A DNA stretch of 64,000 nt, from positions 60,001 to 124,000 of the forward strand of contig MNCI01001338.1 in NCBI GenBank assembly GCA_015680685.1, in the 5' to 3' direction. The notes under the pieces were generated by a model. It ran no database searches and was not told where the DNA came from. It saw nothing but the letters and a program-made list of their open reading frames with translations. Both the position numbers and the translations under genes were made by a program. This stretch comes from Gnetum montanum (taxonomy: Eukaryota; Streptophyta; Gnetopsida; Gnetales; Gnetaceae). This document shows positions 1 to 10,302 of the stretch, piece by piece. Position 1 is the stretch's first letter, and each line of letters begins with the position of its first letter.

Positions 1-240
1 ATTCTTGGTTCCGCCTGTTAAGCCTCCCATCCTTTGGATTCCTTGGTTGATTGTTTTTAGTGTCCCATCGTTCGATCTCTTCCTCGTAGAGTTCTTTTTG
101 ACCCCCATTCTCCAATTTTGTCTCTTTTTTGCACTCCATTTCCTTCCTCCTGCCCTTATCCATGACCGGGCCTTTCCCGTGCATCAATTGCCTCAATTTG
201 GGTTTTCAAATTCATCATTTCGGGTGTTTTATGGGTTAGT
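1..240 (+). other. Element G: internal 3' region upstream of promoter block
   Basis: This is pyrimidine-rich sequence with no convincing gene. An open frame runs through 5-430, but its composition is low-complexity and it crosses the palindrome/TATA block, so I do not call it coding. By position it lies between pol (off the left edge) and the 3' ORF of plus-strand Element G. Confidence 0.4.
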
Positions 241-358
241 CAACGCTGGTCCATGGGTGAACAGTGCTACATATACGGGGCCCCATATACGTAGCACCTG
301 CATATACGTGACCGCGTATATGCGGCCCCATCAACGCAGCACCCAACCCCTATATATA
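241..358 (+). promoter_or_regulatory. Internal U3-like promoter block of Element G
   Basis: Inverted ATATACG/CGTATAT words and GGGGCCCC cluster at 265-335, followed by TATATATA at 351-358. The segment GCGGCCCCATCAACGCAGC resembles GCGGGCCCATCGACGTAGC in the U3 of the same element's 3' LTR near 3864. No U5, LTR end or primer-binding site follows, so this is not a 5' LTR. The start of the 3' ORF follows instead: a 12-nt coding exon at 491 and an intron. I infer an internal promoter for that ORF. Element E has the same arrangement at 55853-55955. Confidence 0.55.
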
Positions 359-490
359 CACCTACTCTGCTTTCATTTTTCATCATTTGGAGTTCAAATT
401 AAGGGGATTTTTTGCCATTTTTCTACCTAACTCTTCCCAACGCACCTACATTCCATCGCGTGTCTGCATCCACCTATCCTTGCCCTTTTT

Positions 491-3400
491 ATGGAACCAG
501 AGGTATGCTCTTAGTCATTGGGGGGGGGGGGGGGGGCCTTTATGTAATTAATTAATTAATTAATTAGTTGTTAATTGCAAAAACTTTGGCCCTAACCCCT
601 AAATTAACACTCTAGGAGACTTAACAGTGTGCTTGTGCCATTAACATAACTTGGTCAAACTGAGAAAGTATATATGGACCATCTTAAGCTACTTATGAAT
701 GGTCTAACTAATAGTTATGTTTGATTGTAGATGGCACCCAAACCGAGGCACCCAAGGGATGAAGGACCATCTCAATCGCTAGAGTATGTGGAGGGCTCTC
801 ATGCAACTGGGCCCTTCCGCGAAAGACCTGATGTGAAATCTGTTCCCAAATTCCTGAAGAGGAGATTCCTGGCACGCAATTCCTAGGGGATGAGCCTCCC
901 AGGATAGCACAACGGCTTGAGGTCACCCTAACCTAAGCTTGCCTTGATGCTATCACGCCACGCGAGGTTCAACAGACGTTCCTCCAAGAGCTAAATTTTT
1001 GACCATTCCTCGAGAATGGGCCATAAGACGTGAGGCTCCAATTGCAGAACTCTCTAATGTGGCTAATCATCACAACTAGTATTGAATTGTACATAGGAGA
1101 AACTTATCTCTTCTGGACGAATTGGCAACTAGGGTCTAGAATAAGAATCAAAGACATTTATGTCTCTTACTCTTTGGAAACAATAGCGCAAGCTCTAGGG
1201 TTGCCTGAAACTGGGGAAGATGTGGTAGAAACTTCAAAAATGTCCGATCTAGAGGTAAAGGCACAATGGATTAGACAGTGCTACAGGGTAGAGCGCAAGG
1301 AATTCAACTCCTTGACCACAATGGAGAGAGTATACTCAAAGATCGCATCTTACCATTTGAATCCAATGGTAAGACCCAACAAAATCACTACCTTCTCTGC
1401 TCGTGCATGTGTCACCTTGAGTGGGAAATTTCCCATGAGTCTTCCATAGCTATTGTTTTTGGAGATTGAAAAGAGGTTCGCTAAGAACGAATGTAGAAGA
1501 CGAGCTCTCCCCTTTCCCTGCCTAATCCAAAAGTTGTGCAAACGGGCAGGGATAGCATGATATTTTAATGACATAATCTAGCACATCCTAATTACCTTGT
1601 GGAGAGAGATGATGAAAAAAAAAACTCTTGCCACCACACAGATAAAGGAAGAGCAGCAATCACCTCCACCACCTGCACAAACAACGCAGCCGAGCTTGCA
1701 AACCATAGTAGAATACATCCGCAAGATCTGGGAAATGCTCTTGAGTCAGCGAGAGCAATCCAACAGGACTGGTGGAGGAGAGGACCCTTCGGTCTATCAC
1801 CCTGCCATGAGCCACCTGGAGCAAGTGGCTCAATCAATCAACTTGCTTGAAAGGGCAGGGCTGATATTTTCTGCCACCCGAGCATTAGTTCCAACCAGAA
1901 CAGATCCAAGCATCTGATTTGTATCAACTGTAACCCAATAGTTATTCCCTGAAATCTCTAGAAATGCTACTACCTTCTTGGTATGCTGAGAAGATGGTGA
2001 GGAGGTGACAGTCCTGGTGATGTAGCACCAGGGATAAGAAGTTGCAGTTGAAGTGGTTGCGGATACAATTGCTATGGTTCTCAATGCACTGATAACACCT
2101 GTACCAAACATTCATGGACTGCAAGATGTACAAGTGTCTGTCGGAACTTTGTGTAGCAAGAGTGATGCAACCCAACATGAAGAATTGTTGGACCAACTGG
2201 TGGGAATCGGGCAACCAGTTCCGGATGTCTTCGATCTTCCAGACAACATTACTGTGACCCAGTCGAAGCTGCTCTCAGCAAGGGACAAGAGCCTCATTTT
2301 GGAAGGGCAACTAGAAGCTACTCAAGCTACTTGTTAGTGCTTGGCAATAGAAGTAGCCCAATTAAGAGCCCAACTTTCCAATCCATTCATTCTCAATCGC
2401 GAAATTACTAGAGATGAAGCTTTTCAACACCTTTATCTTAAACTTCAAGTTGTTGAGAAAGTAAGGGAGATGGTGATCCTCAACAAGTCCATAGTAGATG
2501 CCCGGGCGTATCACTTAGAAAAGGACTTGGTAGAGGTTCTCCAGGAGAACATGTAGCTAACAACAGAAGTTTATCGCCTGCACAATGTTGGTACAAAGAA
2601 CGAACACATGAAAGATTTCATCCACAAATAGTAGGAGGAGCTAGCCAGGGTGAACGCTGACATAAGAAGATTGGCTGCTGAAAATAAAAATCTGTTAATG
2701 GAGGAGGTTTGGGCATTGCAACAGAATTCTATAATCGAAATTGCTGCTTGGAAGAATGAGGTCCGAAAATTTGAGAAAGTCAAAAATCATTATAGGGACC
2801 AAGTAGGATTGCAGAAGGAGGTAAACGAGAAGCACATTCAAGTCACTATGGCCAAGATGAACCAAGCACTCTAGCAGCTCTAAGAGGGAGGCGATGTATG
2901 GCCATCTATCTTCGATGGGTTGAACACCTACAATAAAGTAGAAATATGCCTAAAGGAGTTGTAGATTGAAGAAATGATAGAATACATGGAGTTGGCCAAC
3001 CTTCAGTATGCAAACTTGGCCATGCTCACAACCGGGAGACTACGGTCAGAGTTAGAAAAATAAGTGGCCACCTCGTATTCCCTATACGAGGGTGAGTTTC
3101 AGGTGCACAAGGCAACAAAACAAATGTTGGCAACAGTAAACACGAAACTCAAGGTTCTCCGCACAAGCTTTGAAGGCCAACATACCATCACAGAGGACTT
3201 GGCCCAAAGAATGAATGACTATCAACAGCTGCAGGTATTAATCTAAGCATTCGATATCTAACACAAGAAGTTCATAGCCTAGTTTGTCAACTTAAAAGAA
3301 CTCATTTCAGCGCTGCCTTTCCCTTGGAAAGTTTCAGTTACAACACACATTGGAGAAGCTGCCTGGACCGTGAACGATCCTAGAAGCAAAGAAGAAAAAA

Positions 3401-3540
3401 TGATGGCTCTCTTGGAGGCTTTCTAGCTGCCTCCAGAAGTTGCAGCTACCGTGGGGTTATCGACATCTGTGCCGCCACCAATGCATGGGCCAAAGGCTAG
3501 AGAGGATCTGTCAGAACCACCATCCCCAGGGATGGTGTGA
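491..3540 (+). pseudogene. Element G 3' ORF: conserved N-terminal domain plus long coiled coil (degenerate)
   Basis: This decayed ORF sits where Athila-like elements carry an extra, sometimes env-like, ORF. A short exon (ATG at 491, codons M-E-P-E) ends at a GT donor at 503. Exon 2 starts in frame with ATG at 731 after TTGATTGTAG. A conserved domain at about 1030-1450 includes GETYLFWTNWQLG and ALGLPETGE. It matches GETYQFWHN and VLNLLNTG in Element E. From about 1600 to 3250 the translation is Glu/Lys/Leu/Gln-rich and heptad-like, with many in-frame stops and frame changes. The frame ends in a proline-rich tail with TGA at 3538-3540. The function is unknown. It resembles plant-transposon-type N-terminal domains more than any envelope protein, and I see no signal peptide or membrane segment. 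Confidence 0.6.
503..730 (+). other. Predicted intron in Element G 3' ORF
   Basis: The 228-nt segment begins GTATGC and ends TTGATTGTAG directly before ATGGCACCC. Elements D (near 40331) and E (near 55347) have a homologous intron end and ATG, so the acceptor-plus-ATG arrangement is conserved. The intron holds a 17-18 nt poly-G run at about 521-538 and an AATT microsatellite at about 547-568. The poly-G length may be unreliable in assembly. Confidence 0.5.
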
Positions 3541-3790
3541 TCTTTTCCAGCAATTTTATGCATCATCCTACACAACAGAGGCTCCAGGACCAGCGAGGTG
3601 TTCAATTTTGTCTCTGAACTCCACCATTTTTGTAATTTATCCTCCTCTGTAACTCAGGCACTTGGTAAATTCATGTTGTGTCATGTGTGTGTCATGTATG
3701 TGTTTAAGTTATGTGTGTTGTAAATAAGTATCCATACCTTCCAAATTGTAAAGTAACTCAAGGACGAGTTTTTGCTCAATCGTGGAGGTA
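3541..3790 (+). other. Element G 3' noncoding and polypurine tract
   Basis: No gene is seen. The segment ends CTCAAGGACGAGTTTTTGC then CGTGGAGGTA directly against TGATGA of the 3' LTR. This is the usual plant Ty3/gypsy end, with GGACGAG followed by a purine tract. The same sequence in reverse complement borders the 3' LTRs at 10303, 14227, 39718 and 52355. Confidence 0.65.
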
Positions 3791-4708
3791 TGATGAAGTG
3801 TCATTAAGTTAATGCATTGACTAGGCCGCATATAAAAGGCCACGTATACGCGGTCACATCGAAGCGGGCCCATCGACGTAGCCTCCTTGCGTTGACCTGG
3901 CCCTATTTACGTAGCCACCTTTCCAGGCTTATAAATAAGAGGGCCTTCTGCCTCATTTAGAAATCTTTTTTGAGTAGTTGTAGCGAAGCTCTTATAGTTT
4001 GTTCCTGTAAGAGATAGAATATTTTCCAAGTTCTCGTAGTAGGTGTAAGAAAAGTGATCAACTCTTTACTTGAGCGTTGATGTGTCTAAGCCCATTAGCA
4101 TGATGACAATAAAGACGAACTATTCAAGCATTCCTCACAGCATTTGGAATTAATTATTTCATGCATTTAATAGTTTAATATGTTTATGCTTTATTAGTTA
4201 CTTGTTGATTACTTATGTTTTTGTTATTATAATCTCAATTGTTATTTTTCATTCATAGTTCGTTAAAGCCATAAGTACGACCATCTTGAATGTAATCCAA
4301 ACACTTGGTAAGCCTAGTGACACTTAATTTTTGGTAACCCAGTAGTGTTAGGAGATGCTCAGAATGTGCTCAGAAGATGGGACCAGATACTTATGCTAGG
4401 AATAGTTAGAATATAAACTAGGATAATTAGAGATTATATAATAGTTTATTCCTTACTTTTCATACCTCAATTAGCCCCTAAAAAGATAATTAAAAAGATA
4501 TAAAAATCATTAGCCTTAGTCTCACTTAACCATCATAAACAAAACATCACAAGTGAGATTAGGATGACAACGACCGTTCTAACCAAAGGTTTCACTAGTT
4601 AGAAGTCTGGTGTATGTTAAGTGCTTACAGTCTGCAGATTTCGACCGAGACACGTGTGAATGCTCGTGATTCATATGGTTGGGCATAGGGGTACCTAGTC
4701 GCTCATCA
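3791..4708 (+). mobile_element. 3' LTR of Element G (Athila-like Ty3/gypsy)
   Basis: The 918-bp LTR runs from TGATGAAGTG to GCTCATCA. U3 carries GTATACGCGG, GGGCCC and ACGTAG palindromic words, followed by TATAAATA at 3930-3937. The U5 end mirrors other LTRs here on the opposite strand (GGGTACC..., CGCTCATCA). The sequence right of 4708 is gag of minus-strand Element F, so G inserted into F. The other end of G is outside the window, so the target-site duplication cannot be checked. Confidence 0.8.
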
Positions 4709-6286
4709 CCAATGTTGGATGAACTTCTGGACTAGCTCCAGCGGATCTTGTTTCATGCTCATCAACTGATCTAGCATGATTTCTCGTTTTAAGTTGTACT
4801 TGAAACGTGTCATGAACTGGGTCAGAAGCTCCTCTAGGGTTGCTATGGAGGAGCGTGGCAATGCACGGTACTAGTCCAGGGATTTTTCAGTCAGAGACAT
4901 AGCAAAGACACGGATGATCATGTGCAGCCATTGTTGTAGAAGAAGGGATTTAGATCTAAACGTAACAAGATGTGCATTGGGGTCCCCCTCCCTGTTGTAC
5001 TTTGTGAAATGCAAGAGTAACATCCCTAGGGGTAACATTAGTGTAAGGATTGCCAGGTTGATGGGATTATCCTGGTAGAAGTCCATGACTTGCACTGTGT
5101 CAGACCCGATAGCCTTGAGGCATTTTATTTCCTCAGTAAGGATTTGGATAAACTGGAATGCTTGGTCCAAACCCAGAGATGATGTAGATGTTTGGGGAAC
5201 TTTCTAGGCAGCTCCCATTTGTGGAGTAGTTGGGGCAGCAATGTGACCCATCGATGGTGTCATTAGGGTGGCCCTTGTAAACTATGCTGTTGGTGCTATC
5301 CACCACCCGGCAGGTGGTGCTGTTGGAGCAGCAACCGCAGATTGTGCTAAGGGATGGACCACTTGCACTGCCGATGGAATAGACCATAGTCCCACACTGG
5401 GTTATACCATCTATGACGCTTGGTAGGTCTAATGGCCAGCGTAATGGAACATCTGTGATGGTAGCGTAGCAGGAGGAGAAGTGAATGTGGTCCACCACGT
5501 GGATGGGCTTGGGCCCACGGCTGGTGGTGGGACAGGTGTAAATGCAAGAATAGAGGTAGAAGTTGCACGTGATTGTAGGATAGGTATTGTGTGAATGTGT
5601 GGCAGGGTAGCCGTGGTTAGCGTATGTTGCGAAGCAAAAAAGGATTGGTGAAAATTCACTAAAGGAGTAGTGATTGGGGTTGAGACAAGGACATGTGCAT
5701 GTTGATGCGTAGAAGGAATGGTATGGCTACCAATTGCCTGTAGAATTGTGGATTGTGGTGATGTAGTTGTGATCATAAAAGGAGCAACAGTGAAAAGTGG
5801 GCTTGTCCAGAAAGATGAGGTAGAAAGGATGGTGGTAGGGTTAACCTGACCTCCACCATCGGACTGGGAATCCAGTTCCTCTTGCCCATCCTGGAAAGCT
5901 TCGTCATGGTGGAATACTGTATCCTGTGGCTCCCTAAACCTAGTTTCCTGGATCAACTGATCTATAAGCCATTGATGTGTTTGTGTTAGAGGGATAGAAA
6001 TGCTGGGAATGGGAATAAATTCCTTCCCATTAGAGTAGGCAAACTCAAAGCTATGATTCTCTTCGAGCTCTTGCACATCTAAGGGTAGATTTTCCTGCAC
6101 CTTAGCGTAGAGGAAGTTGTATCGCTCATATTGTTGGGTCAAATCCTCAAGCCCCTAGTTTTGGATCCTGAGGGATCTGCACAACCCTAGCACTGGGCTG
6201 AGTGGCTACTTGGCACCTGTGATGCTTTAAATCGTGAAGGGAAGCTCAACGTTAGAGGTGTTAGTAATGGTGCTTGAAGAAGTCAT
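4709..6286 (-). pseudogene. gag: Element F gag (Tat-like), interrupted by Element G
   Basis: Reading the minus strand from ATG at 6284-6286 (MTSSSTITNT), the N-terminal half is acidic, then Ser/Thr/Pro-rich (6142-5429). The C-terminal half is a retrotransposon gag domain: DQAFQFIQILTEEIKC, FTKYNREGDPNAHLVTF, SLTEKSLD, then LTQFMTRFKYNLK and ELVQKFIQHW up to the insertion point. There are several stops and at least one frame change around 5430-5130. Capsid-forming gag is the family role; this copy cannot make it. The rest of F lies off the left edge beyond G. Confidence 0.75.
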
Positions 6287-6320
6287 TATGGTAAAGCTAA
6301 ACAGGTTTGCAAATGAAAAA

Positions 6321-6655
6321 GATGAGGAGATCAGAAAGCGTTCAAAGGCTTTATGCCTTGTAGGATTCTGAAGGAATCATTGAAGTGATCGATCTATATC
6401 ACACAATGCATAAACAACCACAAAAGGGTATCAATTTTACGCTAATGCGTGTTGGGGTATAGATTGCATGCAAGACTACCATGAAATAAGTGAGTCAAAT
6501 GGCGATCGGAGGCTTTATGTCCTACAGGGTTCTGGAAGAACCGTCAAAGAGACTCATCTGCACAACACGATGCGTAAACAACCAAAAAAGGGTGTCAAGT
6601 TTACGCTAGTGTGTGTCGGGGTGCAGAATGCATACAGGACTACTGTGAAATACGG
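6321..6655 (-). repeat. Two-copy tandem repeat in Element F leader
   Basis: Two adjacent copies of about 165 bp (6321-6489 and 6491-6655) share blocks such as AGGCTTTATG, ATGCATAAACAACCA/ATGCGTAAACAACCA, AAAGGGT, TTTACGCTA and ACTAC(C/T)(A/G)TGAAATA. They lie directly upstream of gag in the minus-strand leader. No coding role is seen. Confidence 0.75.
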
Positions 6656-6779
6656 AAAAGGCACCAAAAGGCCCTCCTTCTAGTGCCAAAAAACTATAGC
6701 AATCGAAAATGTCGACGGCTGAAAAACACCGAGAGGTTGTCGATCGGACAATCTTAACCCCAGATCCGCACGAGGGCCA
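6656..6779 (-). other. Element F leader start and tentative primer-binding site
   Basis: On the minus strand the LTR ends ...CCAGCA, directly followed by TGGCCCTCGTGCGGATC, which would be the primer-binding site. About 80 nt on comes TTTTTTGGCACTAGAAGGAGGGCC. A related TTTTTGGTGCTAGAAAGAGGGCC block occurs in B (near 29240) and a decayed one in B' (near 32890). I do not recognise the primer tRNA with confidence. Confidence 0.4.
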
Positions 6780-8630
6780 TGCTGGATAAATGGAAATGAG
6801 GTGCCTTGAATGGTTTGGTCGATTAGACAAGGACTTAATTGGTGTCACTATAACCTTTTGCAAACGTGTGAGTTGGAAACAATGTTTATTTGCGTAAAAA
6901 TAATGATTATTATATGCGAGGAAGCAAAAATGATGTAAGACGCGATGATAAGCAGAAGAATAAAGTAAACTGGAGTTAGGAAATGCACTATTTGAAGATT
7001 ACAACTTTACTGTGCCAAGGTGGATACAATTTGTTGCATGACGCAGGGGCACACAGAGATCCCAAAAGTAACTAGAGACGTTCAAAGCAAGCCAACTGTA
7101 TGCTTGAATGCAAATCCAAGAGCTAACAATGCAAAATGCTACAAAGGCATCAAGAAAGAGCTAATAGAATGCTAGATGGGAATGCCCGCTATTTGGCTTT
7201 GTCAACTCGTGAATGTTTACAATACTCAAGATTGTCAATTTGATCTTTGCCAAGCCAAATGTTTGCTAAAGTTTCCAATAGTTCAAAAATGCCCTTTAAA
7301 ATGCTGGTTTCCAACCAATGCCAACAATGCTCAAAAATGTCCAAAATGTCAACCTTTAAGTTTTCCAACCCTTTGAGCATTTCTTGTCAAGGCATTTATA
7401 GGGCTAGGAGCATGTCAAAGATGTGGTTTGGACACCATGTGTCCTGGGCCCACAAGGTGTTGATGTGTCCATGTCGCATGGTCATGCAAAGCTAATTGAT
7501 TGATGAGTCTACCACGCTACAATCATGCTATCAAAACTAGAGATGTGTGCCAACGATGCAAACAAAGAGTGAATCGAGCTGATGTAGCACTGTTGCCTGC
7601 TACGCTATGTTGTGGAATGTAGCATGTTTGCGTAGCGTAGCCACTTGCTACGCTGTGCTACACTATGTAGCGTAGCATGTTGGTGTAGCGTAGCTGCCTA
7701 CTACACTGTGCTATGCTATGGACCATAGCATGTTGGCGTAGTGTAGCTACTTGCTACGCTATGCTATACTATGTAGCGTAGCCACCAGTTCGAAGAAGAA
7801 ATTTTCTTCGAAGTTGATTGCATATGCTTGAAGTCTTTGAAGTGTATAGGATAACTCTACATGCTTGCTACGCTATGCTATGCTACGTAGCATAGCATAG
7901 CATAGCGTAGCAACTAGCCTTAACTACAATTTGCAACCTTTGCTTTTTGACGATCATGTTGACAATCTGCAACATTTTTCGTCTGTGAGGTGAAGCTTTT
8001 GAACTTGTTAATTCTACATTTTGGAGATGCCTTTTGTTGTTCTTGCATCATCACTACATTGTGTTATGCTGTGTAGCAGGCATCATAGCCTACTTTTTGC
8101 TTGATATGCTACTTTTCTAGTAAGAGGAGCTTTGCTGAAGGGCTTGAAGTCAAGCGAAGCAACTGTTTTTGAATCCCAGAGGTACTAACTAAGTGCAATT
8201 GAGATCACTAAGTAAGCTAAGCCCTCTTAGATTTCTCTTGCTACATTGTGCTATGCTGCGTTGCGTAGCATAGCATAGCACTCTGTCTTGCAACAGTTTG
8301 CAGTTGATTGCTTGAACAACTTTCTCCCAAAGCCTACTACGCTACATAGCGTTGCAAACTTCCTAGCTAGAAAACTTGCCAAACTGTTTCACGCATCCTA
8401 AGCACCACCGACAACTCCACGCATCGCTTCTAAGTAGGCTATCAGTTGAATGAGCTACCTAGGTGGGCAGGCTGGAGAGTCCATTGAGCCTATCAACACT
8501 GGGCATAGAAAACTTGCCAAGCTAGACAGTCTAAACTGAGAGCATCCATTTCTTGTCGAAGTGTCATGGCACTACTTGAATTTTAAAGACCTAGTGAAGC
8601 AAGAATGACTTGAAAATTTAGGGTGTTTCA
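6780..8630 (-). mobile_element. 5' LTR of Element F (long, palindrome-rich)
   Basis: On the minus strand it begins TGAAACACCCTAAATTTTC (8630 downward) and is taken to end CCAGCA at 6780, about 1.85 kb. The TATA-like box is TATAAATGCC (minus) at 7391-7400. U3 (7400-8630) holds arrays of TACGCTATGC/GCATAGCGTA words. The 8630 boundary is supported because homology between B (left) and B' (right, near 35607) stops about there. CTAAG at 8631-8635 would be the target-site duplication. The 6780 boundary is less certain. ORFs inside (for example 7176-7495) are LTR sequence, not genes. Confidence 0.6.
7590..8350 (-). repeat. TACGCTATGC palindrome arrays in Element F U3
   Basis: Dozens of overlapping GCTACGCTATGCTA and TAGCATAGCGTAGC words lie at 7590-7790, 7863-7912, 8060-8100, 8245-8285 and 8330-8350. 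The best inverted repeat is at 7867-7911, centred on TACGTA, where about 13 bp on each side match perfectly and one extra GCATA unit sits in one arm. The arrays start about 190 bp upstream of the TATA box. Confidence 0.8.
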
Positions 8631-8635
8631 CTAAG

Positions 8636-9499
8636 GATGTAGCTACTTGTTTATAGAAGGGTTCTCAAGGTATAGTCATGTATTCATATTTTCCTTTGAT
8701 AAGGATTAATAGCTCTAAGAAATATAACCTAAAGAAGCTCCCAAACTTGGCTGCAAAAGTTATAGATAGGAGCACATCATAGGTAGGTGACATGTCAACT
8801 AGCAGGATATCTGTGTAACATGTGAATGTAGGGTATTGTTTAAGTTTCACTTTCACTCCTTTTAATGACCCTACTATAGGTATGTTGGACTCATCGAGTT
8901 GAATCACATTTTTCATTTGTGGCATCATTTGTTCTCCTAAAGTCTTACATACCTCAAGTGGCATGACATTAAGAGTTACTCCAAAATCCATCAAATAATT
9001 GTGAACATTATTTCTTAAAATAATTAGAGTTGTTAGAAAAGGAGGTTGCTCTTTCCTACTCATCATAGAATTATTTACATTTTGTACTGATAAGGTGTTA
9101 GGACTTTCTGTGAAGTGAACTTGCCTTTCAGCGGTTGGGGATTTTTCTTTATTGGTTTCTAATTTACGAACTATCTCTTGAAATACCTCTTTCATTTCAT
9201 TAAATTGTAAAAGGTCATACATTGAGATGTTAGATTTAATTTTCTTCAAATCCTCAACTAGATCGTAAGTCTTAGGTACATCTTTGATTTCTTGTTGAGG
9301 TGGAGTTCTTCTAAGTATAAAAGGTGGATTTGGTCATTGTGGGATGTTTGTTTGGGATGACTCAATTTGAGTATTTATGTTACTTTGACTAGGAGCTCTT
9401 ATGTTTGGAGGAGTGTAAGAGTCAATCCTAGTTTGTTGCTGTGTGTTATTCATGATGTCACTAAGTCTACGGTAGCGAGCGTTATGCAAGTTGGGGTTG
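8636..9499 (-). pseudogene. pro: Element B gag C-terminus and aspartic protease region
   Basis: The minus-strand translation continues the gag of B (27413-28547) across the Element 1 insertion. It has RYRRLSDIMNN, then SNISMYDLLQFNEMKE, then a retropepsin-like core: LMDFGVTLNVMPLEVCKTLG, where the usual D-[LS]-G-A site reads DFGV. SPTYDVLLSITFAAKF and KGKYEYMTIP follow. The closely related B' copy (plus, 35051-35580) has the same blocks. One stop falls near 9337. The frame is cut at 8630 by the LTR of F, so no RT of B is in the window. Confidence 0.75.
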
Positions 9500-9504
9500 C
9501 TTAC

Positions 9505-10302
9505 TGATGAGTGGTGAGGTACCCCTACACTCAACCATACGAATACAAGCGTCTCACATGTGATCCAGTTTAACTCTAAGGACTAAGTGCTTATGCTCCT
9601 TAATGGAACACTTAAGGTTAATCAATCGCTGTCTTCCCAAACTTACTTGTATTGTCACAGTTGTATGGTTAAGTAAGCTTGAGGTATATGATTTTTATAT
9701 CTTTTATCTTTTTAATGTTGTATGCTAAGAGGGGAAGGTGAAGAGAACTAAATGACTAACTTTCATTAAATATTCACTAACTAAGTTCTAATTATCCTAG
9801 CACCAACATCTGTTCCCACTTGCTGCACACACCCTGAACTAGTGCAATGCTACTGGGATTACTAAACGCTACTTGTTACTGGGTTACCAAGCATTACACA
9901 CATGCTCGAAGCAGTTGTACTGAGTGCACTTAACTAGGAGAGTCAAGGGTTGAAAGAGATTACTTATCTAGGAAAGAATTTAAACATTTAACAATAATTA
10001 GATCCTATTTATCTTAGTCCACATGCTGCAAGGTTTATTAGAAAGTTCATCTTTATTTTCATACACAAATGTGTGCTCAAGTACAATTTTCTCGAATAAA
10101 GATTCGTTCACTTTAAGACTCCTACTACGGGCACATGGAAATTATTCTAACTCTGGAATGGTAAAACTGCTATAGTTTGGCTAAGGGTCTAAGTCTAGAT
10201 ACCTAAAATAGGGAAAGCCATCTCTTATTTATAGACATTGCGGTGGGCTACGATATTGCATATGCAATATCATAGGGGTGGACACGATATCACAACTCAT
10301 CA
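9505..10302 (-). mobile_element. 3' LTR of Element 1
   Basis: The 798-bp LTR reads TGATGAGTGGTGAGGTACCCC ... CTCATCA on the plus strand. The minus-strand TATA box is at 10226-10233. Directly upstream of it lies a perfect 20-bp palindrome, GATATTGCATATGCAATATC, at 10252-10271, with one more degenerate CGATATCAC half-site. The polypurine side is TACCCTCATGACTG at 10303. Confidence 0.9.

Noticed and set aside
241-358. Reading the palindrome/TATA block as a 5' LTR of Element G
   Set aside because: No U5, TCATCA end or tRNA-Asp primer site follows before the coding exon at 491, and the coiled-coil ORF rather than gag comes next.
5-430. 141-codon open frame at the left edge
   Set aside because: It is pyrimidine-rich and low-complexity, and it runs through the palindrome/TATA block; no domain or splice context supports it.
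521-538. Poly-G run as a regulatory G-quadruplex
   Set aside because: It is a single homopolymer inside a predicted intron, its length is prone to sequencing error, and it is not present in D or E.
708-926. Minus-strand ORF opposite the Element G 3' ORF
   Set aside because: It is antisense to the start of the coiled-coil ORF, which has homologues in D and E; the minus frame has none.
7176-7495. Cys/Lys-rich ORFs near 7176-7495
   Set aside because: They lie in the R/U5 and TATA area of the F LTR and read simple CCAAAATG-type repeats; no protein family fits.
7590-8350. CRISPR-like array
   Set aside because: The repeats are overlapping short palindromes without uniform spacers and lie in a eukaryotic LTR.
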